A stretch of DNA of 64,000 bases from Epiperipatus broadwayi (lineage: Eukaryota > Onychophora > Udeonychophora > Euonychophora > Peripatidae). The stretch is from contig JAQFVV010012416.1 of the NCBI GenBank assembly GCA_028023455.1, positions 8,189,967 to 8,253,966 of the forward strand. Direction: 5' to 3'. Each line of letters starts with the position of its first letter. Within the stretch, counting starts at the first letter, position 1. Shown here piece by piece: positions 1-11,953 of this stretch. The notes beneath the pieces are model-generated. The model was not told where the DNA came from. It saw only the letters and a program-made list of their open reading frames with translations, and did no database searches. The position numbers were made by a program, and so were the translations under genes.

Positions 1-591
1 TTTCCTTTTAATATTTTTCTCAAAAAATGAATTCATAATATAAAGTTTTTCTTTTTCTGCAAACTCCACAAGTCTATGTCCTCTCTCATTTCTATTACCA
101 TAACCAAAATTACCTACAGCAATTTCATCTTTCATTTGTCTACCAATTCTAGCATTAAAGACTCCCATAACAATTTTAAAATGTTGTTTACTCTGATCAA
201 AAGCCTTTTGTACATCCATATAAAAATCTTCTACTTCATCGCTATGAGAACTTGTTGGGGCATAAGCCTGAATTATCTGCATTTGGTATCTGCTATTAAG
301 TTGTATAACTAATCTTGCCACTCTGTCCGATACACCATCAATCTTCACAATATTGTTCTTCCACTTTTTATTTATAATGAATCCTACTCCACTTGTATTT
401 CCAATATGTGTGCCTTTATAATAGAGTATATGTCCACTTTTTAAATCAATTGTTTCTTCTCCTTTTCTTCTAACTTCACAAAGTCCAATAATGTCCCATT
501 TAATATAAGACAGTTCTTCTTCTAATTCTTCCAATCTTCCTTCACTTGAAAGTGATCTGCAGTTGTAAGTACCTAAATAAAAAGTCGTCAT
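1..591 (-). CDS. RTE-type LINE, N-terminal endonuclease, partial (runs off left edge)
   Basis: An open frame of 197 codons begins at the ATG at 589-591 and continues past base 1 with no stop; an in-frame stop lies just upstream, near 617. It reads as the apurinic-type (EEP) endonuclease that nicks target DNA for a LINE. Visible motifs are YNCRS (Asn10), GLCEVRRKG (Glu39), QAYAPTS (108-114), GVFNARIG (143-150) and RNERG near residue 170, the usual order and wording of the RTE clade. The expected Asp of the GDFN motif is Val144, so this copy is probably catalytically dead although still open. Short 3' ends of what may be the same family lie at about 25.5, 40.7 and 43.5 kb. The clade call is from motif recognition; an alignment was not possible. 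Confidence 0.85.
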   Translation of the reverse strand, partial: MTTFYLGTYNCRSLSSEGRLEELEEELSYIKWDIIGLCEVRRKGEETIDLKSGHILYYKGTHIGNTSGVGFIINKKWKNNIVKIDGVSDRVARLVIQLNSRYQMQIIQAYAPTSSHSDEVEDFYMDVQKAFDQSKQHFKIVMGVFNARIGRQMKDEIAVGNFGYGNRNERGHRLVEFAEKEKLYIMNSFFEKNIKRK

Positions 592-730
592 CAAATGGCT
601 GTAGAAAGGAGTTTGCTATTAACTGAAAGGAGACCCTTTGATTCCTCTTGGAGGCCTTAAAGGAACCGAGCAGGGCAAATTCCTAATGTCCACTCCATAC
701 GTTCTTGTCGTTGCAGTTGTTATTACTATG
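592..730 (-). other. probable 5' untranslated region of the RTE-type LINE
   Basis: This stretch lies directly upstream of the LINE start codon and is less AT-rich than its surroundings. RTE elements carry a short 5' leader, and position and composition fit that. The small open frame at 734-946 on the same strand shows no family similarity and I do not call it a gene. The left limit of the element is not visible. Confidence 0.4.
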
Positions 731-920
731 TGATTATTCATATAGTATACGAACATGGATGGGCTGCTCACCAACATGCATTAGCCAGCGTGGTGAGTTT
801 ATTGGCTTTTTACCTCTGAGTTTAAGATCAAGAAACACCATGGTCTTTCTTCTCAGTGCCTGATAAGGCAGAATGAATGTGTAAATGATAAATATTTTTC
901 CAATAATTATATAGAGATGT

Positions 921-1389
921 GTATATATAAGCAATAGATTATTCAAAATATATGTAAGTCATGCTTCCCATTTTTTAAAAAGATGAAAGCAGGATTCCTT
1001 CAGATTTATGGCATTATGGTTGTTAACTATATATGATGATTCTTTGACCTTCTACATAGAATTGTTTTGCTCAATGCATTCTATGTTGGCAGATATGAGC
1101 TCAAATGTAAGACCTATGGTGTTTTGATGCTTGAGAAAGATCAATTTATGCTCTGGATTATCTGTAGTTTGTCCTCTAGCATTAAAACATCATCAGCCAT
1201 ACATGTGAGCCCATATCTTCCAACATTGCATGCATTGAGCAAAACAACACTAAGTGGAAGGTAAAAGAATCATGGCATATAGATAACAACCCTAATACCA
1301 TAAATGAGAAGGAATCCTGCTTTTCCCTTTCTAAAAAAATGGGCAATCTGATTTACATACATTTTGAATAATCTATTGCCTATATATTG
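921..1389. repeat. long imperfect palindrome (foldback), about 470 bp
   Basis: The left half, read as its reverse complement, matches the right half almost throughout. Paired landmarks are GCAATAGATTATTCAAAAT (about 931) with its complement near 1362-1380, the block around GCAGGATTCCTTC (989) with 1310-1322, and TTTTGCTCAATGCATTC (about 1065) with the complement near 1233. The centre is about 1155 with almost no spacer, so arms are about 230 bp. Paired positions differ often enough to show the palindrome is not recent. It could be a foldback transposon or two head-to-head copies of one repeat. No transposase is visible. Confidence 0.8.
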
Positions 1390-1394
1390 TGCCG

Positions 1395-1545
1395 GTCAAA
1401 ATATGCTTATCCATCTAACATGAGCTGGAACTCACAAAATGTACTTCAAACCCAGTCGAGCCCGAGATTTTGGTCAGGGACCAGCCTGGATTCGAACCCA
1501 CTCTCCAAGCCCCAGATCAAACACCTAATGGACAACATAACAATG
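1395..1545 (-). repeat. possible tRNA-derived repeat (perfect B box)
   Basis: On the minus strand, 1488-1498 spells GGTTCGAATCC, a perfect match to the RNA polymerase III B-box consensus. A weak A-box-like stretch lies upstream near 1525-1535. The block is richer in GC than its surroundings and abuts the palindrome at 921-1389. I see no clear cloverleaf and no target-site duplication, so this may be a SINE head, an old tRNA pseudogene or chance. Confidence 0.35.
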
Positions 1546-3473
1546 ATGGCCCACGAGAATTAATTCTTAATCTGGCCCACTAGCAAATCAGAGAAACAAA
1601 AGATTCATGGACTTAAACATCTATATAAACAACTTAAACACTAAAGACATTTCAAAGATAAAATCTAAGATAATTAGTTAATAGGGGTTTTACTAATGAA
1701 ATAGCTATGGGAAATTAGTGAATTGAATTGATTTAGTAATGAGACAGAAACTGATATATGATGAATTAAAATATATTTATTGATAATTGTTGTTGGCAAA
1801 TGCACGCAGGCATTTTATTTATAAAGTAACATTACTCTAGGCCATTTAAACAATAATTGATACATTGGCTATTATTTAATTGATCCAATATTATTTAATG
1901 GAAACAAATAGCCCTACTATATAACTAATCACTACATTAACTTTTACCAGTTATGCCCTTTCATCATCAGTTCATGTGGCTATTGTATGTGAAATCTAAC
2001 AAAGTCTGGAGTGAAACTTAATAAGACATCTGACTATAATAATTTTATATATCAACTATGGGCTTATAAAGCATCCCAGATAGCTTTAGATCGAACGGGT
2101 TTTCAAGAATGCTTTGGATCAACGCCGAAGACTGCATATTAGGGAGGGAAGAGTTGGCTATAACGATTTTACTAATACGCTAGGCACAAGTAAAATATAA
2201 TAATAAAGTGGCTCTGCGGATGGAAGAATAGTTTTAGGGTTTTTGTGACAAACAACGGTTTACCCAATAACCGGTCATCATGCTGCAAAAGGGAACCTTT
2301 ATTTGGTTCATAAGAAGCGGGGGACTTTCGTGCTAATCTGGCCCATAGCTCAGACTTCGCTACTGCACGGCTCCATCTTATATATAAAACAGCACAACGA
2401 GAAAAATATTAATAAGTTTCACATCCGCCAAGCCGAAGGATATTATAAATGAAATATCACATATTAAATGAACACAAGTTTATCAGCTTGATCAAAAGAG
2501 CCAACTCTTCTGTAGCATGAGAAATGTGTATATGCTTCTGACGGGAATATATACAAACTTTACTTTATCCCGTTCAATCTCTTTAATTATCTATAACTAC
2601 TAAACTTTTAAAAAGGAGGAAAAGTATATTTAATAAGGGACTTACGAATACTTTACTAAAAAAAATATACTTATGATTGCACTCCAGGCTAGTTTAATCT
2701 TTAGTAATATAATAATTAAAGGTTGAAAAGCCACATTTTATATTTATATTAATTAATTTATTAAATGACAAAATATGAATTTGGGTTTCGAAACAGTGCA
2801 TGAAATGATGCTATATAAATAATAATACGAAGATTTTAAATTTATATCTTTAAAAACATTCTATAATTAAATGCACGCCGTTTCGAAACATAGGCACAAC
2901 TAATAATAATTAAAAATAAGCAAAAGAAAAGCAAAAATATAATGGCAGTGATTAAATTATATAGCAAAACATTAATTAACACAGAAATTTACAAAAGTAT
3001 TTCATATTATAGAATTTAAAGATTATTCGAAAAACAATTTAGAAAGAAGTTTCGATAATATGGTTAGCTAACCTGTTTTTGAAGAAATCATGATTGTTTT
3101 TGAAATTCACAGAGAGCTCTGCTATTTTAAATAATATTATAACAGTTTTATAGCTGGACTGGATAGATTCGAGCTGGAACGAAGGTGAGTTCTTTGGCTG
3201 CTTATGGCATGTTTTTATTCAGTTGTGAGACGATTTAAAATGGTGTTGGAACGACGGCAAGTCCCTTTTAGCGGCATATGGCATCTTTCATTTGGTATAA
3301 GATTTTGGTTGTTGCTTCGGCATTTGATGGATTGAACTCGGCGTTCCATCATGGGAACGGCAGCAAAATTGTGCCTGACTTTAGCCAGATATGGTAAAAT
3401 TAAACAATTTATAACTTGGATAATAATAGCTCTTCAAAAGCAAGATGGAGTATATCTTCCCGCTTAAAATAAG
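1546..3473. other. intergenic, no gene seen
   Basis: AT-rich sequence with no supported open frame. Two blocks, roughly 2070-2380 and 3150-3400, are richer in GC than the rest and may be the body of the LTR-like element whose end is at 3605, but no protein similarity or opposite boundary is visible. Confidence 0.5.
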
Positions 3474-3605
3474 CCCTATTTATACATTTCGACTAAACTT
3501 TAACACCTTTTTGGAATTTCATTAGCCTCGGGACCAATTGACTTTTAACTAAACAAAATAATATAATCCAATTTCTACAACAGATAACGTCTCCGAGGTG
3601 TTACA
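3474..3605 (-). mobile_element. possible LTR end with TATA box
   Basis: Read on the minus strand from 3605, the sequence starts TGTAACACCTCGGAG. About 120 bases in (3474-3484) it has GTATAAATAGGG, a good TATA-box match. A TGTAA start followed by a TATA box is the usual layout of a retrotransposon long terminal repeat (U3). The other end, the primer-binding site and any gag-pol are not identifiable, so a solo LTR or fragment is most likely. Confidence 0.35.
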
Positions 3606-6230
3606 TTTAATTACTTAAAATTATTAAAATATATAAATTATATAATTTGATTCAGTTTCATTAATTAAATTCCTTTTTAGATGTTAAAGAATGTTAAAGC
3701 TTAACAGAAGGAATGGTATTCTGATTTAATGATAAAGTCTTTTGTTGCAAACAAAAATCAATCAGTAAACTAGATGCTACTTTTGACCCGGGGTGCAGTC
3801 ACTAATTGATATCTTGTTTACACAAAATTCTCATTTTTAATTACAAACGGATGATTTTTATTTTACTGAAATAAATAACTTTTAACATATTTGTTTTTAC
3901 AATATTATTTGTTTACAATAAAAAAAGCAAATTTAAAGAAAATACTTTAGTTTCAATTATATATGTAAAACATTAAATCAGAAAACCATTAAATATGTTT
4001 AAAGAAAATGTTTTACATTATATCTTCTTTATTTAAACTTAAATATATATATATATACAAATCATTTTGCTGTTATTCCCAGGTTTAAATTATCCATACA
4101 CATATGAAATAATAGCGAATATAATTAAGAATTGACTGAAAATTAATAAAACATTTTATAATAAATTATGAGCATTTCTCCGCTATAACTTTATCAAACC
4201 TGTCTAATTATAGCGTGTTTTCGTATGTAAATGGATGATGCAATTCAAGCGGCCATTATAGCAAAGTTTTCCCCCTCAACTTATATATAACATTTTTACA
4301 TATGACATTTTTACATTTAAGATAGGTTCGAAACTAGTTCAGACGAGTAGGTCATTAGGTTGATGGTGAAATGGAAAGAGATTGGAGGTTTCCGTTTTAA
4401 TATATATATATATATATCCTCATACAATTATGCTCATTTCAATGTTATGACTGAGGATTTTGCAGGTTTTTTCGATGCTTTTCTTTGTCTCACACATGAT
4501 TGTGAAATATATGAGTAAATGATTATTACTTATCAGAAAATAATAAATTTGACTTCATTTGATATATATTTTTGTTTACTACTGAAATAAATTTTAAATG
4601 TTCACATTTTGTTTCTATAAGTATTAAAAAAATGAGATTGTAATTTAAAAAAATAATACATTTCACCATTTCATAAAGATTATTTTCAGTTTACAAAATC
4701 AATGAAATCTTCATTATTTCTGATTATTTTTAAAAATATGATAAAAATTTATTTATTTATGTTATATCTAATGAATTATACTTTAAAAGTTTAAAATTTT
4801 TATGAATATTTACGGTAAAATTGCGATATTTTTATATTTGTAAGTATACGTAGATTGCTTATGTAGAAACTAAGCTTCTAAATACCTTCAGGCCATATAT
4901 TCACATTAGCTGCTAATATAACATTATATTTTTGAAAATAAAGTATTTCCAGTTAAAAGAAGTTCTTAATAATTTATATTTTTTGATATCTAATAAATGT
5001 AGTGTAAATTATTGTAAAAAAATAAAATAAAATCGTAATAAATCTGCAAATAAACACATTTTTGGTCATTGGATCTACTTCCTTTAAACAATGTCATATA
5101 ACACTGAACATTTTACAGCCTTGCCTTGGAAAAATGGATGAACATGTCAGGGTGGAGCTTACTTTCTTTTGATTGGCAGACTTTTTTCAATTTTCTGCCT
5201 TCTATCATAATTTTTTGAACAAAATTTTTATATAATAAAATATACAGAAATATATGCATTTTAACTTATAATACTTTCTGAAATATTCACCAGAGAGAAA
5301 ATTGCTAAAAACCCAAATATATTCTTATGAAAATTAGGATGGGTTAATGCCCTTGAAAGTGCTTAGCTTTGACCATAATTTTCATATAGCTTTCATTATG
5401 AGAGTGTGTTAGTGCATATATTTATAGTTGTAGTTGTCTAAGAAACTTTTATGAATTTTATTAATATTGTAATGTCATCAACATTACAATATTAGTATAA
5501 AATGAACAGTTGTTATATTTATATGAATGAATATTAATCAGTATTCTTAGATGGCCTATGAAGGATGATTTCTGAAATGCATACATATTGTAGAATAATT
5601 TTATCTTTTTTTTACACAGTATAGCAGCTGTAATGGATATATTATTGCAAGATAATTGCAGCCAATGTTTTCCTTATATTTATTTGCCAAATTTATATAT
5701 GTATAACTAATTATTTTACACATTAACCTAAAGCATAATTCAATAATCAAAATTTCCAATAGAATTTTAGGCATTCGGTAGATGAATATTACATTCAATG
5801 AATAACTAATATTTATTTTTCTTTACAATTTTGGTTACATGAAAAAAAATTCTTGAAAGAGTTAACATGAGTCATTTTAAACTTCCAATCCACTTTGTTA
5901 TTTTGTTAACATTTAGAATAAAGTTGAAAAGGCTGTCTCTTAATGATACATTGATGCAAATGGAGGCAATACATAGATAACTCTATCTGCCACTTTTATA
6001 TCTATCTGCCACTTTTATGCAATAATCCCATATCAGGATCAAAATATTTTGCTCCTAAATCAGTTTTTAACTTCAGAAATTTATCTTGACAATTCTCAAA
6101 ACTTTTGCAGCTGATAATTTAAATAAATATATTTACCTAATTAAATCCATCTTCTTATGAATAAGTTTAGATAAATATTGGTTAATATTTTCTCCATTGT
6201 TTAATTTTGTACTATTTTATTTTTAATATA
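3606..6230. other. intergenic, AT-rich, no gene seen
   Basis: Long AT-rich stretch with short (TA)n runs near 4043-4057 and 4402-4417. A 19-base duplication, TCTATCTGCCACTTTTATR, sits near 5980-6018. Short open frames here have no domain signature and look like chance. Confidence 0.6.
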
Positions 6231-6234
6231 TATG

Positions 6235-6955
6235 GTATATGATCACAGACTTTCACATGACTCATCACTCTGCACTCTATCTCATAACACTGATATACTT
6301 AAACACATATATGTCAAAAGGATAAATAATCACCAATAAACATATTTCATGCTAAACCAGCAATCATCAGTTGGTTCAGATTATCATCTCTACACATATA
6401 TGCAATAAGTTCTCAGATATATATTAAGATAGCCAAGCTTCATACTTTAATGGACAGGCTTCAATATACTCCACACTCCAACTCTTCAACTGTCCATCCA
6501 ATTGAAAATCTGATGGTGGAATGCTCAAAGGCCATCCTGAAGCCGAGATTCTTGTCACACCCATGTTGACCTAAGGTCAATCTGAACCCCACATGTATGG
6601 GACATAATCCATTTAATACATATCCAAGGATGGGCAGACGTCTCTACAATGTAATAACTGAAGCACAGGCTTATTATATACCTGTGTCTATATATATGTA
6701 ATATATAGAGTATATGAGCACAGACTTTCACACGACCCACCACTCTTCACTCTATCTCATAACACTGATATACTTAAACACATATATGTCAAAAGGATAA
6801 ATAATCACCAATAAACATATTTCATGCTAAACCAGCAATCATCAGTTGGTTCAGATTATCATCTCTACACATATATGCAATAAGTTCTCAGATATATATT
6901 AAGATAGCCAAGCTTCATACTTTAATGGACAGGCTCCAATTGAAAATCTGATTTT
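6235..6955 (+). repeat. 475-bp-period repeat family, copy 1 (about 1.5 tandem units)
   Basis: The unit starting GTATATGAKCACAGACTTTC occurs at 6235 and again at 6710, exactly 475 bases apart. Unit 1 is complete: CACCAATAAACATATTTCATG, then GGACAGGCTTCAATATACTCC, then CCCATGTTGACCTAAGG. Unit 2 stops early with an internal deletion near 6940. The same unit occurs near 22.3 and 39.0-40.3 kb, with pieces at 19.4 and 44.0 kb. No protein is encoded that I recognise. It could be a dispersed satellite, tandem non-autonomous elements, or terminal repeats of a larger element. Confidence 0.85.
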
Positions 6956-7740
6956 ATTTTTTATAACTTTTGGAATCATGTGACGTCATTACCATCACCA
7001 AAAAATTGGTGCTAGTTTTTCAAACATTGTACTATTTTATATCTTCATATTTTTTTTTGTAATTTTTTCAGTTTGTTCAAGAAAGCTTTGTAAAAATCAT
7101 TGAATTTTATGAATGCTTGTATTTATTTTTTGCATTTCAAAATTTAAAATGGCAACTAAATAAGCAAGTTGTGTGATCTCTTCTCTGACTAGGCAAAAAG
7201 TTCCATCCCACCTCATTTTGTTGTTTAAAAAATAATTCCAGTTTATCTACATCTAAACTAAACTCAAACACTCACCCAATTGCATTTCCACTTGAAGCAC
7301 ATTAAATGTCTATGAGGAAAAAAAGAGTGGTTGCATCTATATTTATAACAACTGCTTGAAAGATTTTGAGAGTTCCTTTTTTGATGAATTTACCATTTAT
7401 ATTATTTAATTTAACCTTCTGTAATAAAACTGAAATGTTTTGAGATTAATGCCTGTTGATAAAGAGGCCAGCAGCATCAATTGGTAGATTTTACAAAAAA
7501 ATGTCTTTCACTTTTGAATTGTTTTTCTACTAATATGAAATCTAAAGTTTGCTCTCAACATAACTGATACTGTTCCAAAGATATTTTGTTTAAAAAATAA
7601 TAAACTTTTATCAAAACCTGAAGCCTTGATAGTTATATCAAAAAGAGAATGAATATTGGAACTTCTTTTTAAATGAATCTGGGTGAATATATCCTCTTTA
7701 TGAAGTATTATAACTTTACCTTTCTTATTGCATTGCCAAA
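6956..7740. other. intergenic, no gene seen
   Basis: AT-rich sequence without recognisable coding or repeat structure. Confidence 0.5.
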
Positions 7741-7945
7741 TCCATATAATATTAATATCATCTATGTTTTTTATTACTTTTTACAATGCATTTTTACAAC
7801 CCACCAGACAGTTTCAATTGCCTCAGCAATCGTTTTCAGAACTTCTGAAGAAGATTGCTGGGATGATTGAAACTATCTAGTGGTTTGTAAAAAGGCATTA
7901 TAAAAAGGAATAAAGAACATAGATGATATTAATATTTTATGTGAA
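7741..7945. repeat. palindrome, about 205 bp, centre GAACTTCTGAAGAAG
   Basis: The left arm (ATATTAATATCATCTATG ... TTTTTACAACCCACCAGACAG) pairs with the right arm (... CTATCTAGTGGTTTGTAAAAA ... CATAGATGATATTAATATT) around a centre near 7842. The centre contains CTGAAGAAGATTGCTGGGA. A nearly identical core, CTGAAGAAGATTGCAGGA, occurs in the larger palindrome at 21735-22245, so the two may derive from the same parent. Confidence 0.8.
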
Positions 7946-9041
7946 TATATCTTACAGGCACTATAACATGCCATATTAGTTGATTCATTAAGATGAATTT
8001 AAAATAAGCCCAATGTGTCACATTGGATGTCTTGTATATTACTGATTCCCATTTGAATAGTGATGGTGATAATAAAATTGCTCCTACTCTTTTCTCCAAT
8101 CAATTTCTTAATATAACTCCCCATCATTGTAAAAGCACTAACTTTAACCAGTATCTGATTGAATAATGATAATTGGTCAATTTGATTATTAAAGAGTGAA
8201 TGTGTTAATTATCGAAAAACCTTTCCATGGTTCTATGAATAAAAAAGTGAAGCAAATTCTTCAAAATGTTTATTCTCACTCAAGACAAAAGGTTTTCTGA
8301 CCAATAAAGTAGAGGAAGCTGAATCAAGAAAGGTATTCCGCTTTTTTGACATTCATTATGGTTTTCAAAATCTATAAATAATTATAAAAAAGTACAACTA
8401 ATAAATGAAATATTTTCACGGTAAAAAATTGAAATTTGTTAGTTAGTAGAAAAATCCATATCCCAACAGTTTGAATCTATCTGTAAATTCCAATACCCCT
8501 GTGAGAAAGAAAAGGAGTGATGTTTTTAATTGAAAACAATCAAAATATTTCATAATTATAAAAGAAATATATATTTTAATAATTTATATTACTGTGCTTA
8601 CACAACAACTCAAAAATAATAATTATTATTATTTTTATGCATTTACATGCGAGCACGCATTTAAAATCAATGGTATATTATCTATAAAAATGTATAAATT
8701 TTATGGAAGGTTGAGTTATTTTGAAAATAAATAAAGCTTATTTTGAAATCCAATTTGAACTCTGTTATGATAAGTTCATGAATAACATTACTTATGACTT
8801 TTTATGTGTTAAGCGCTGTTAGAAAACAATATAGGATTAAAAATATTTTTTTTTGTTTAAGGCCTGATGCACCAACTCTTGGCAAATTATTTATTATTCA
8901 GTTTCCCATATTATACTACAGATCAATACAAGTCTTATATGTTAAAATTAAAGGAAAATATTTAAAATTATTTTTTTTGTAATGATTTTAAAACAAATTA
9001 TAGTCGAAAAAAAACAGTAAATATATTATTTAAATATTATA
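7946..9041. other. intergenic, no gene seen
   Basis: AT-rich sequence with no supported feature. A short open frame near 8794-8982 lacks any motif. Confidence 0.5.
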
Positions 9042-9190
9042 TATATATATATATATGATAAACAAAACAAGTTATAAATTTTGTAACTTGCTCTTAGCAT
9101 TCATTTTATGATCACTAGATGGAGCTTTACCAATAGCTCCTAACAAGCTTTTGTTTACATAAATGCTGAGAGAGATAGAATTTAATATCT
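9042..9190 (+). repeat. (TA)n-flanked dispersed repeat, copy 1
   Basis: Directly after a (TA)n run comes ATGATAAACAAAACAAGTTA, then ACTTGCT..., then CTAGATGGAGCTTTACCA and TTTGTTTACATAAATGC. The same order of blocks follows a (TA)n run at 44131-44275. The two copies are clearly related but diverged. The end is not well defined and no coding sequence is present. Confidence 0.55.
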
Positions 9191-10197
9191 TTTTGATTGT
9201 CTCCAACCTTCAGACCATGGTTTCGAGCTAGTTGGCTCACCTCAGTGAAGGGTATATGCACAGTGCAGCCAACTGATGATGTGGATAGTCAAAAATGAAA
9301 AGTAATTGATAGTTTTGGAGTACTCAAATAAATAATCAACAATTATATAATGGTATTTGGGGTTTTATATATAAAAAATCACCATAATACAGGTACTAAC
9401 AAAGATTTTCATATTCCATACTTCACACATCAGGAAGTATGTTCTCAGAGCTATAGGAGGGTTTTCTTTGCAAGTCATGTGTGTGGCACTAATGCTGTAT
9501 AATTATTAGCATGTGTTATATAAAACAAAAGGTAATATGACTGTATATTAATTAGATATTTAACTCATGTAGTTTTAATAAATAGAAAAGCATTATATCC
9601 AATACTTGCTTTAATATATGCATAAAAATAACAATCAAGCAAATTAATAAATAATAAAATAAGTTATTAATAAAAGAAAATAAACCAATAGATTATTATT
9701 TGTAAATTCTCTCCCAAATACTTCTCAAGTTGGATTCCAGGACAAAAGCTTAAGTTTTTTATCTCTAACTGTTTATAGTCAATGCGACTTTCATTGAAAT
9801 AGTTTCATTCATAATATTCTCAGTGAATTATGACATAGTTCACTCCATGAATAATTCAAATTTAAAGATTTTATTATTCTCATTCATTCAAAAAACAAAA
9901 TATCTCTTATTTGACAATCTCAAATTCCAGTTTTCATTCTATATTCTTTTATAGTTCAATATGTCTTTTTATTTATTCATCTTGAATATTTAAAAACAAT
10001 ATAAAGCATTAATGCTTCTCCCTTTTAAACTGGCTTGAAAGTCTTTCTTCTTTTTTTGAATATCTTTTCTCTTTTAATTATTATCAGACAAACATTAAAT
10101 ATAATTACACATAGTGTCAGTATTTTATTTTGCTTAAAACAAAAAAAAACTTTCTTGGCAATTTATCTGCAAGATTCTGTTTCCCCCCTCTTTGGCA
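9191..10197. other. intergenic, no gene seen
   Basis: AT-rich sequence. A slightly GC-richer block at 9205-9290 may belong to a repeat, but I could not match it confidently elsewhere in the window. Confidence 0.5.
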
Positions 10198-10206
10198 GCT
10201 TCTAAT

Positions 10207-10306
10207 AGTTTTTTTTTTTTTAGTATGTCAAATGCGTTGATTGGGAAGTGAACCTGAGGCAGCTTGGAAGACAGCATTGCTAAACACTAGACCCAGCACT
10301 TAACAG
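10207..10306 (-). mobile_element. tRNA-derived SINE with 9-bp target-site duplication
   Basis: The flanks carry a perfect 9-bp direct repeat, GCTTCTAAT, at 10198-10206 and 10307-10315. Between them, read on the minus strand, is a tRNA-like head with GGTCTAGTGTTTAGCA (D-arm/A-box region) and GGTTCACTTCC (B box). A short tail GCATTTGACATACT then leads to a poly(A) run, seen as poly(T) near 10207-10222. The tail resembles those of the SINEs at 13393-13505 and 37455-37556. SINEs of this kind are copied by LINE machinery; which partner LINE served here is unknown. Confidence 0.75.
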
Positions 10307-10315
10307 GCTTCTAAT

Positions 10316-10516
10316 GGTTGACATGAAAAACACTGGGCAATGTACTGAGAAAGAGCTGATATGCTACTTGCTTTGGTCTAGTGCTCCATATTAAAAGAAT
10401 ATCTGAATATAATGAATAGTTTCACAACTTTTAATAAATCAAAGTAATTTTAAAAATTGACAGTTGTATAATTTTTAATTTGATAGTTAATTATTTTCTC
10501 TTCTACTTCTCCAAAT

Positions 10517-10552
<36 letters not shown>

Positions 10553-10851
10553 TTTATCTCCTTTGCATATTATTGACTTCATTTACATACAAAACCTTTT
10601 TGCTTTATTTATAAATTTTTAAAATTGTCTCCTCTACAAAAATTAATTAAATGAATATATCAGTGTGTATTTACCGAATAAATAAAATTTTTATTCACAT
10701 AATCTTTTTCTTCATGCGAATATTTCAATCCTCATTTGTTTATTTCCATTTTGTATGTATATACATGTGTAAGCAAGCACACACGTTATTTTACAAAATA
10801 TACTCACAATGGAACTTTGGCATTGCTATGACAATAACCACAATATATATA
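10316..10851. other. intergenic with a (TG)n(AG)n microsatellite
   Basis: No gene is supported. A (TG)n tract followed by (AG)n occupies about 10515-10552. The open frame at 10651-10884 is AT-rich and motif-free. Confidence 0.55.
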
Positions 10852-11070
10852 TATGAAAATATCCCACTGCATATCACTATCTGAAAATTCAAATACAAAA
10901 TGTTCAAATCACACTCCAAAACATTTTGCCTTTTCAGCAATGCCCTGTGAATAAATGTAAATTCTGAACTTCAAATAGCATCAGTCAAAATGATCCTTTT
11001 AAGTCATGCTATTTGAAGTTCAGATATTATCACAGAGGGCGTTGCTGAAAAAACAATGTTTGGAAGGATG
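10852..11070. repeat. short foldback repeat family, copy 1
   Basis: This begins after a (TA)n run with GAAAATATCCCACTGCATAT and contains an inverted pair: TTCAGCAATGCCCTGTG ... TTCTGAACTTCAAATAGCAT (10934-10982) pairs with ATGCTATTTGAAGTTCAG ... AGGGCGTTGCTGAA (11007-11051). A second copy lies at 36921-37085. No coding sequence. A MITE-like foldback is the likely nature. Confidence 0.7.
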
Positions 11071-11744
11071 GTTAATATATATTTGTGTGTGTGTGTGTTT
11101 ATTTATAATCATATTTTTTCTAATAATTTCAAACCCCTGTGGAATTGCAAGAGTGAGAATTAGTTTATAAAAATATAAGAGCCATGATGCATGACCAGAA
11201 AAACATGATTAATAAAAATGGAGATTTATATGCATCTATGCAAAAAATATTTTAGATATATTTAAATTTTACTTAATTTTAAATCAATATCTAAAGTTTA
11301 AAAAATATATTAATGTTTAACCTAATAAAAAATTTAAAATAATTATGTTTATAATTTAATGAAAGGCAATTGTTGACATTATGTGCTTATTACATGCAGA
11401 AACAAAAAAGAATAGTTGTTCTCATGCCTTATTTCTGAAAATTCAAAAATATTTTAAGAAACAGCTAGCTCTAAGACAAAATTCATTGAAGAAATTGAAC
11501 TATGGATTAGTTTTGTGCCTGATATTTCATGATTTCATGATCAATCATATATTCAGGCTTGACAATATATTTTCAATGATGAAATCATAACATATATGAT
11601 AATGCTGCAAAAGCAATGTCAATATCTTTTTGTTTGTTTGATGATTGCTGGGTAAAATTTATTATTTACTACTAAATTAATTATTTATTTTGAATTTCTA
11701 TAGTAAAAAAGAATTGGTGTTAAATTAAAGAAAATTGTTACTTC
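11071..11744. other. intergenic, no gene seen
   Basis: AT-rich, with a short (TG)n run near 11084-11098. No supported feature. Confidence 0.5.
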
Positions 11745-11953
11745 ATGCATAAAATCCCTATCTCCAGATTAGTTTCTAGTTTATAGCTTTCACCAGTGCA
11801 GAGCCTTGGATCTGAGTAGACACTAAATAGGAATTTTATGCACAAGCCTTTTTGCATCCCTGCTAAATTATGTATGGAGAGTTGCATCCCTGTTTTAACA
11901 GCTTGATCAAGCATAAGAAATGGTGATCATGTGATGTTTAGTGGTGTCAAAAA
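11745..11953. repeat. foldback MITE family M, copy 1 (internally deleted)
   Basis: This contains the family blocks CATAAAATCCCTATCT, CAGAGCCTTGGATCTGAG, TTTTATGCACAAGCC and the terminal block AAATGGTGATCATGTGATG followed by TTTAGTGG. The left and right arms are joined with most of the interior missing. Related copies lie near 21.5, 26.4-27.0, 41.3, 42.6-43.1, 46.2 and 58.5 kb. Confidence 0.75.

Noticed and set aside
76-312. Plus open frame of 78 codons
   Set aside because: Shadow of the minus-strand RTE endonuclease, which has clear motifs.
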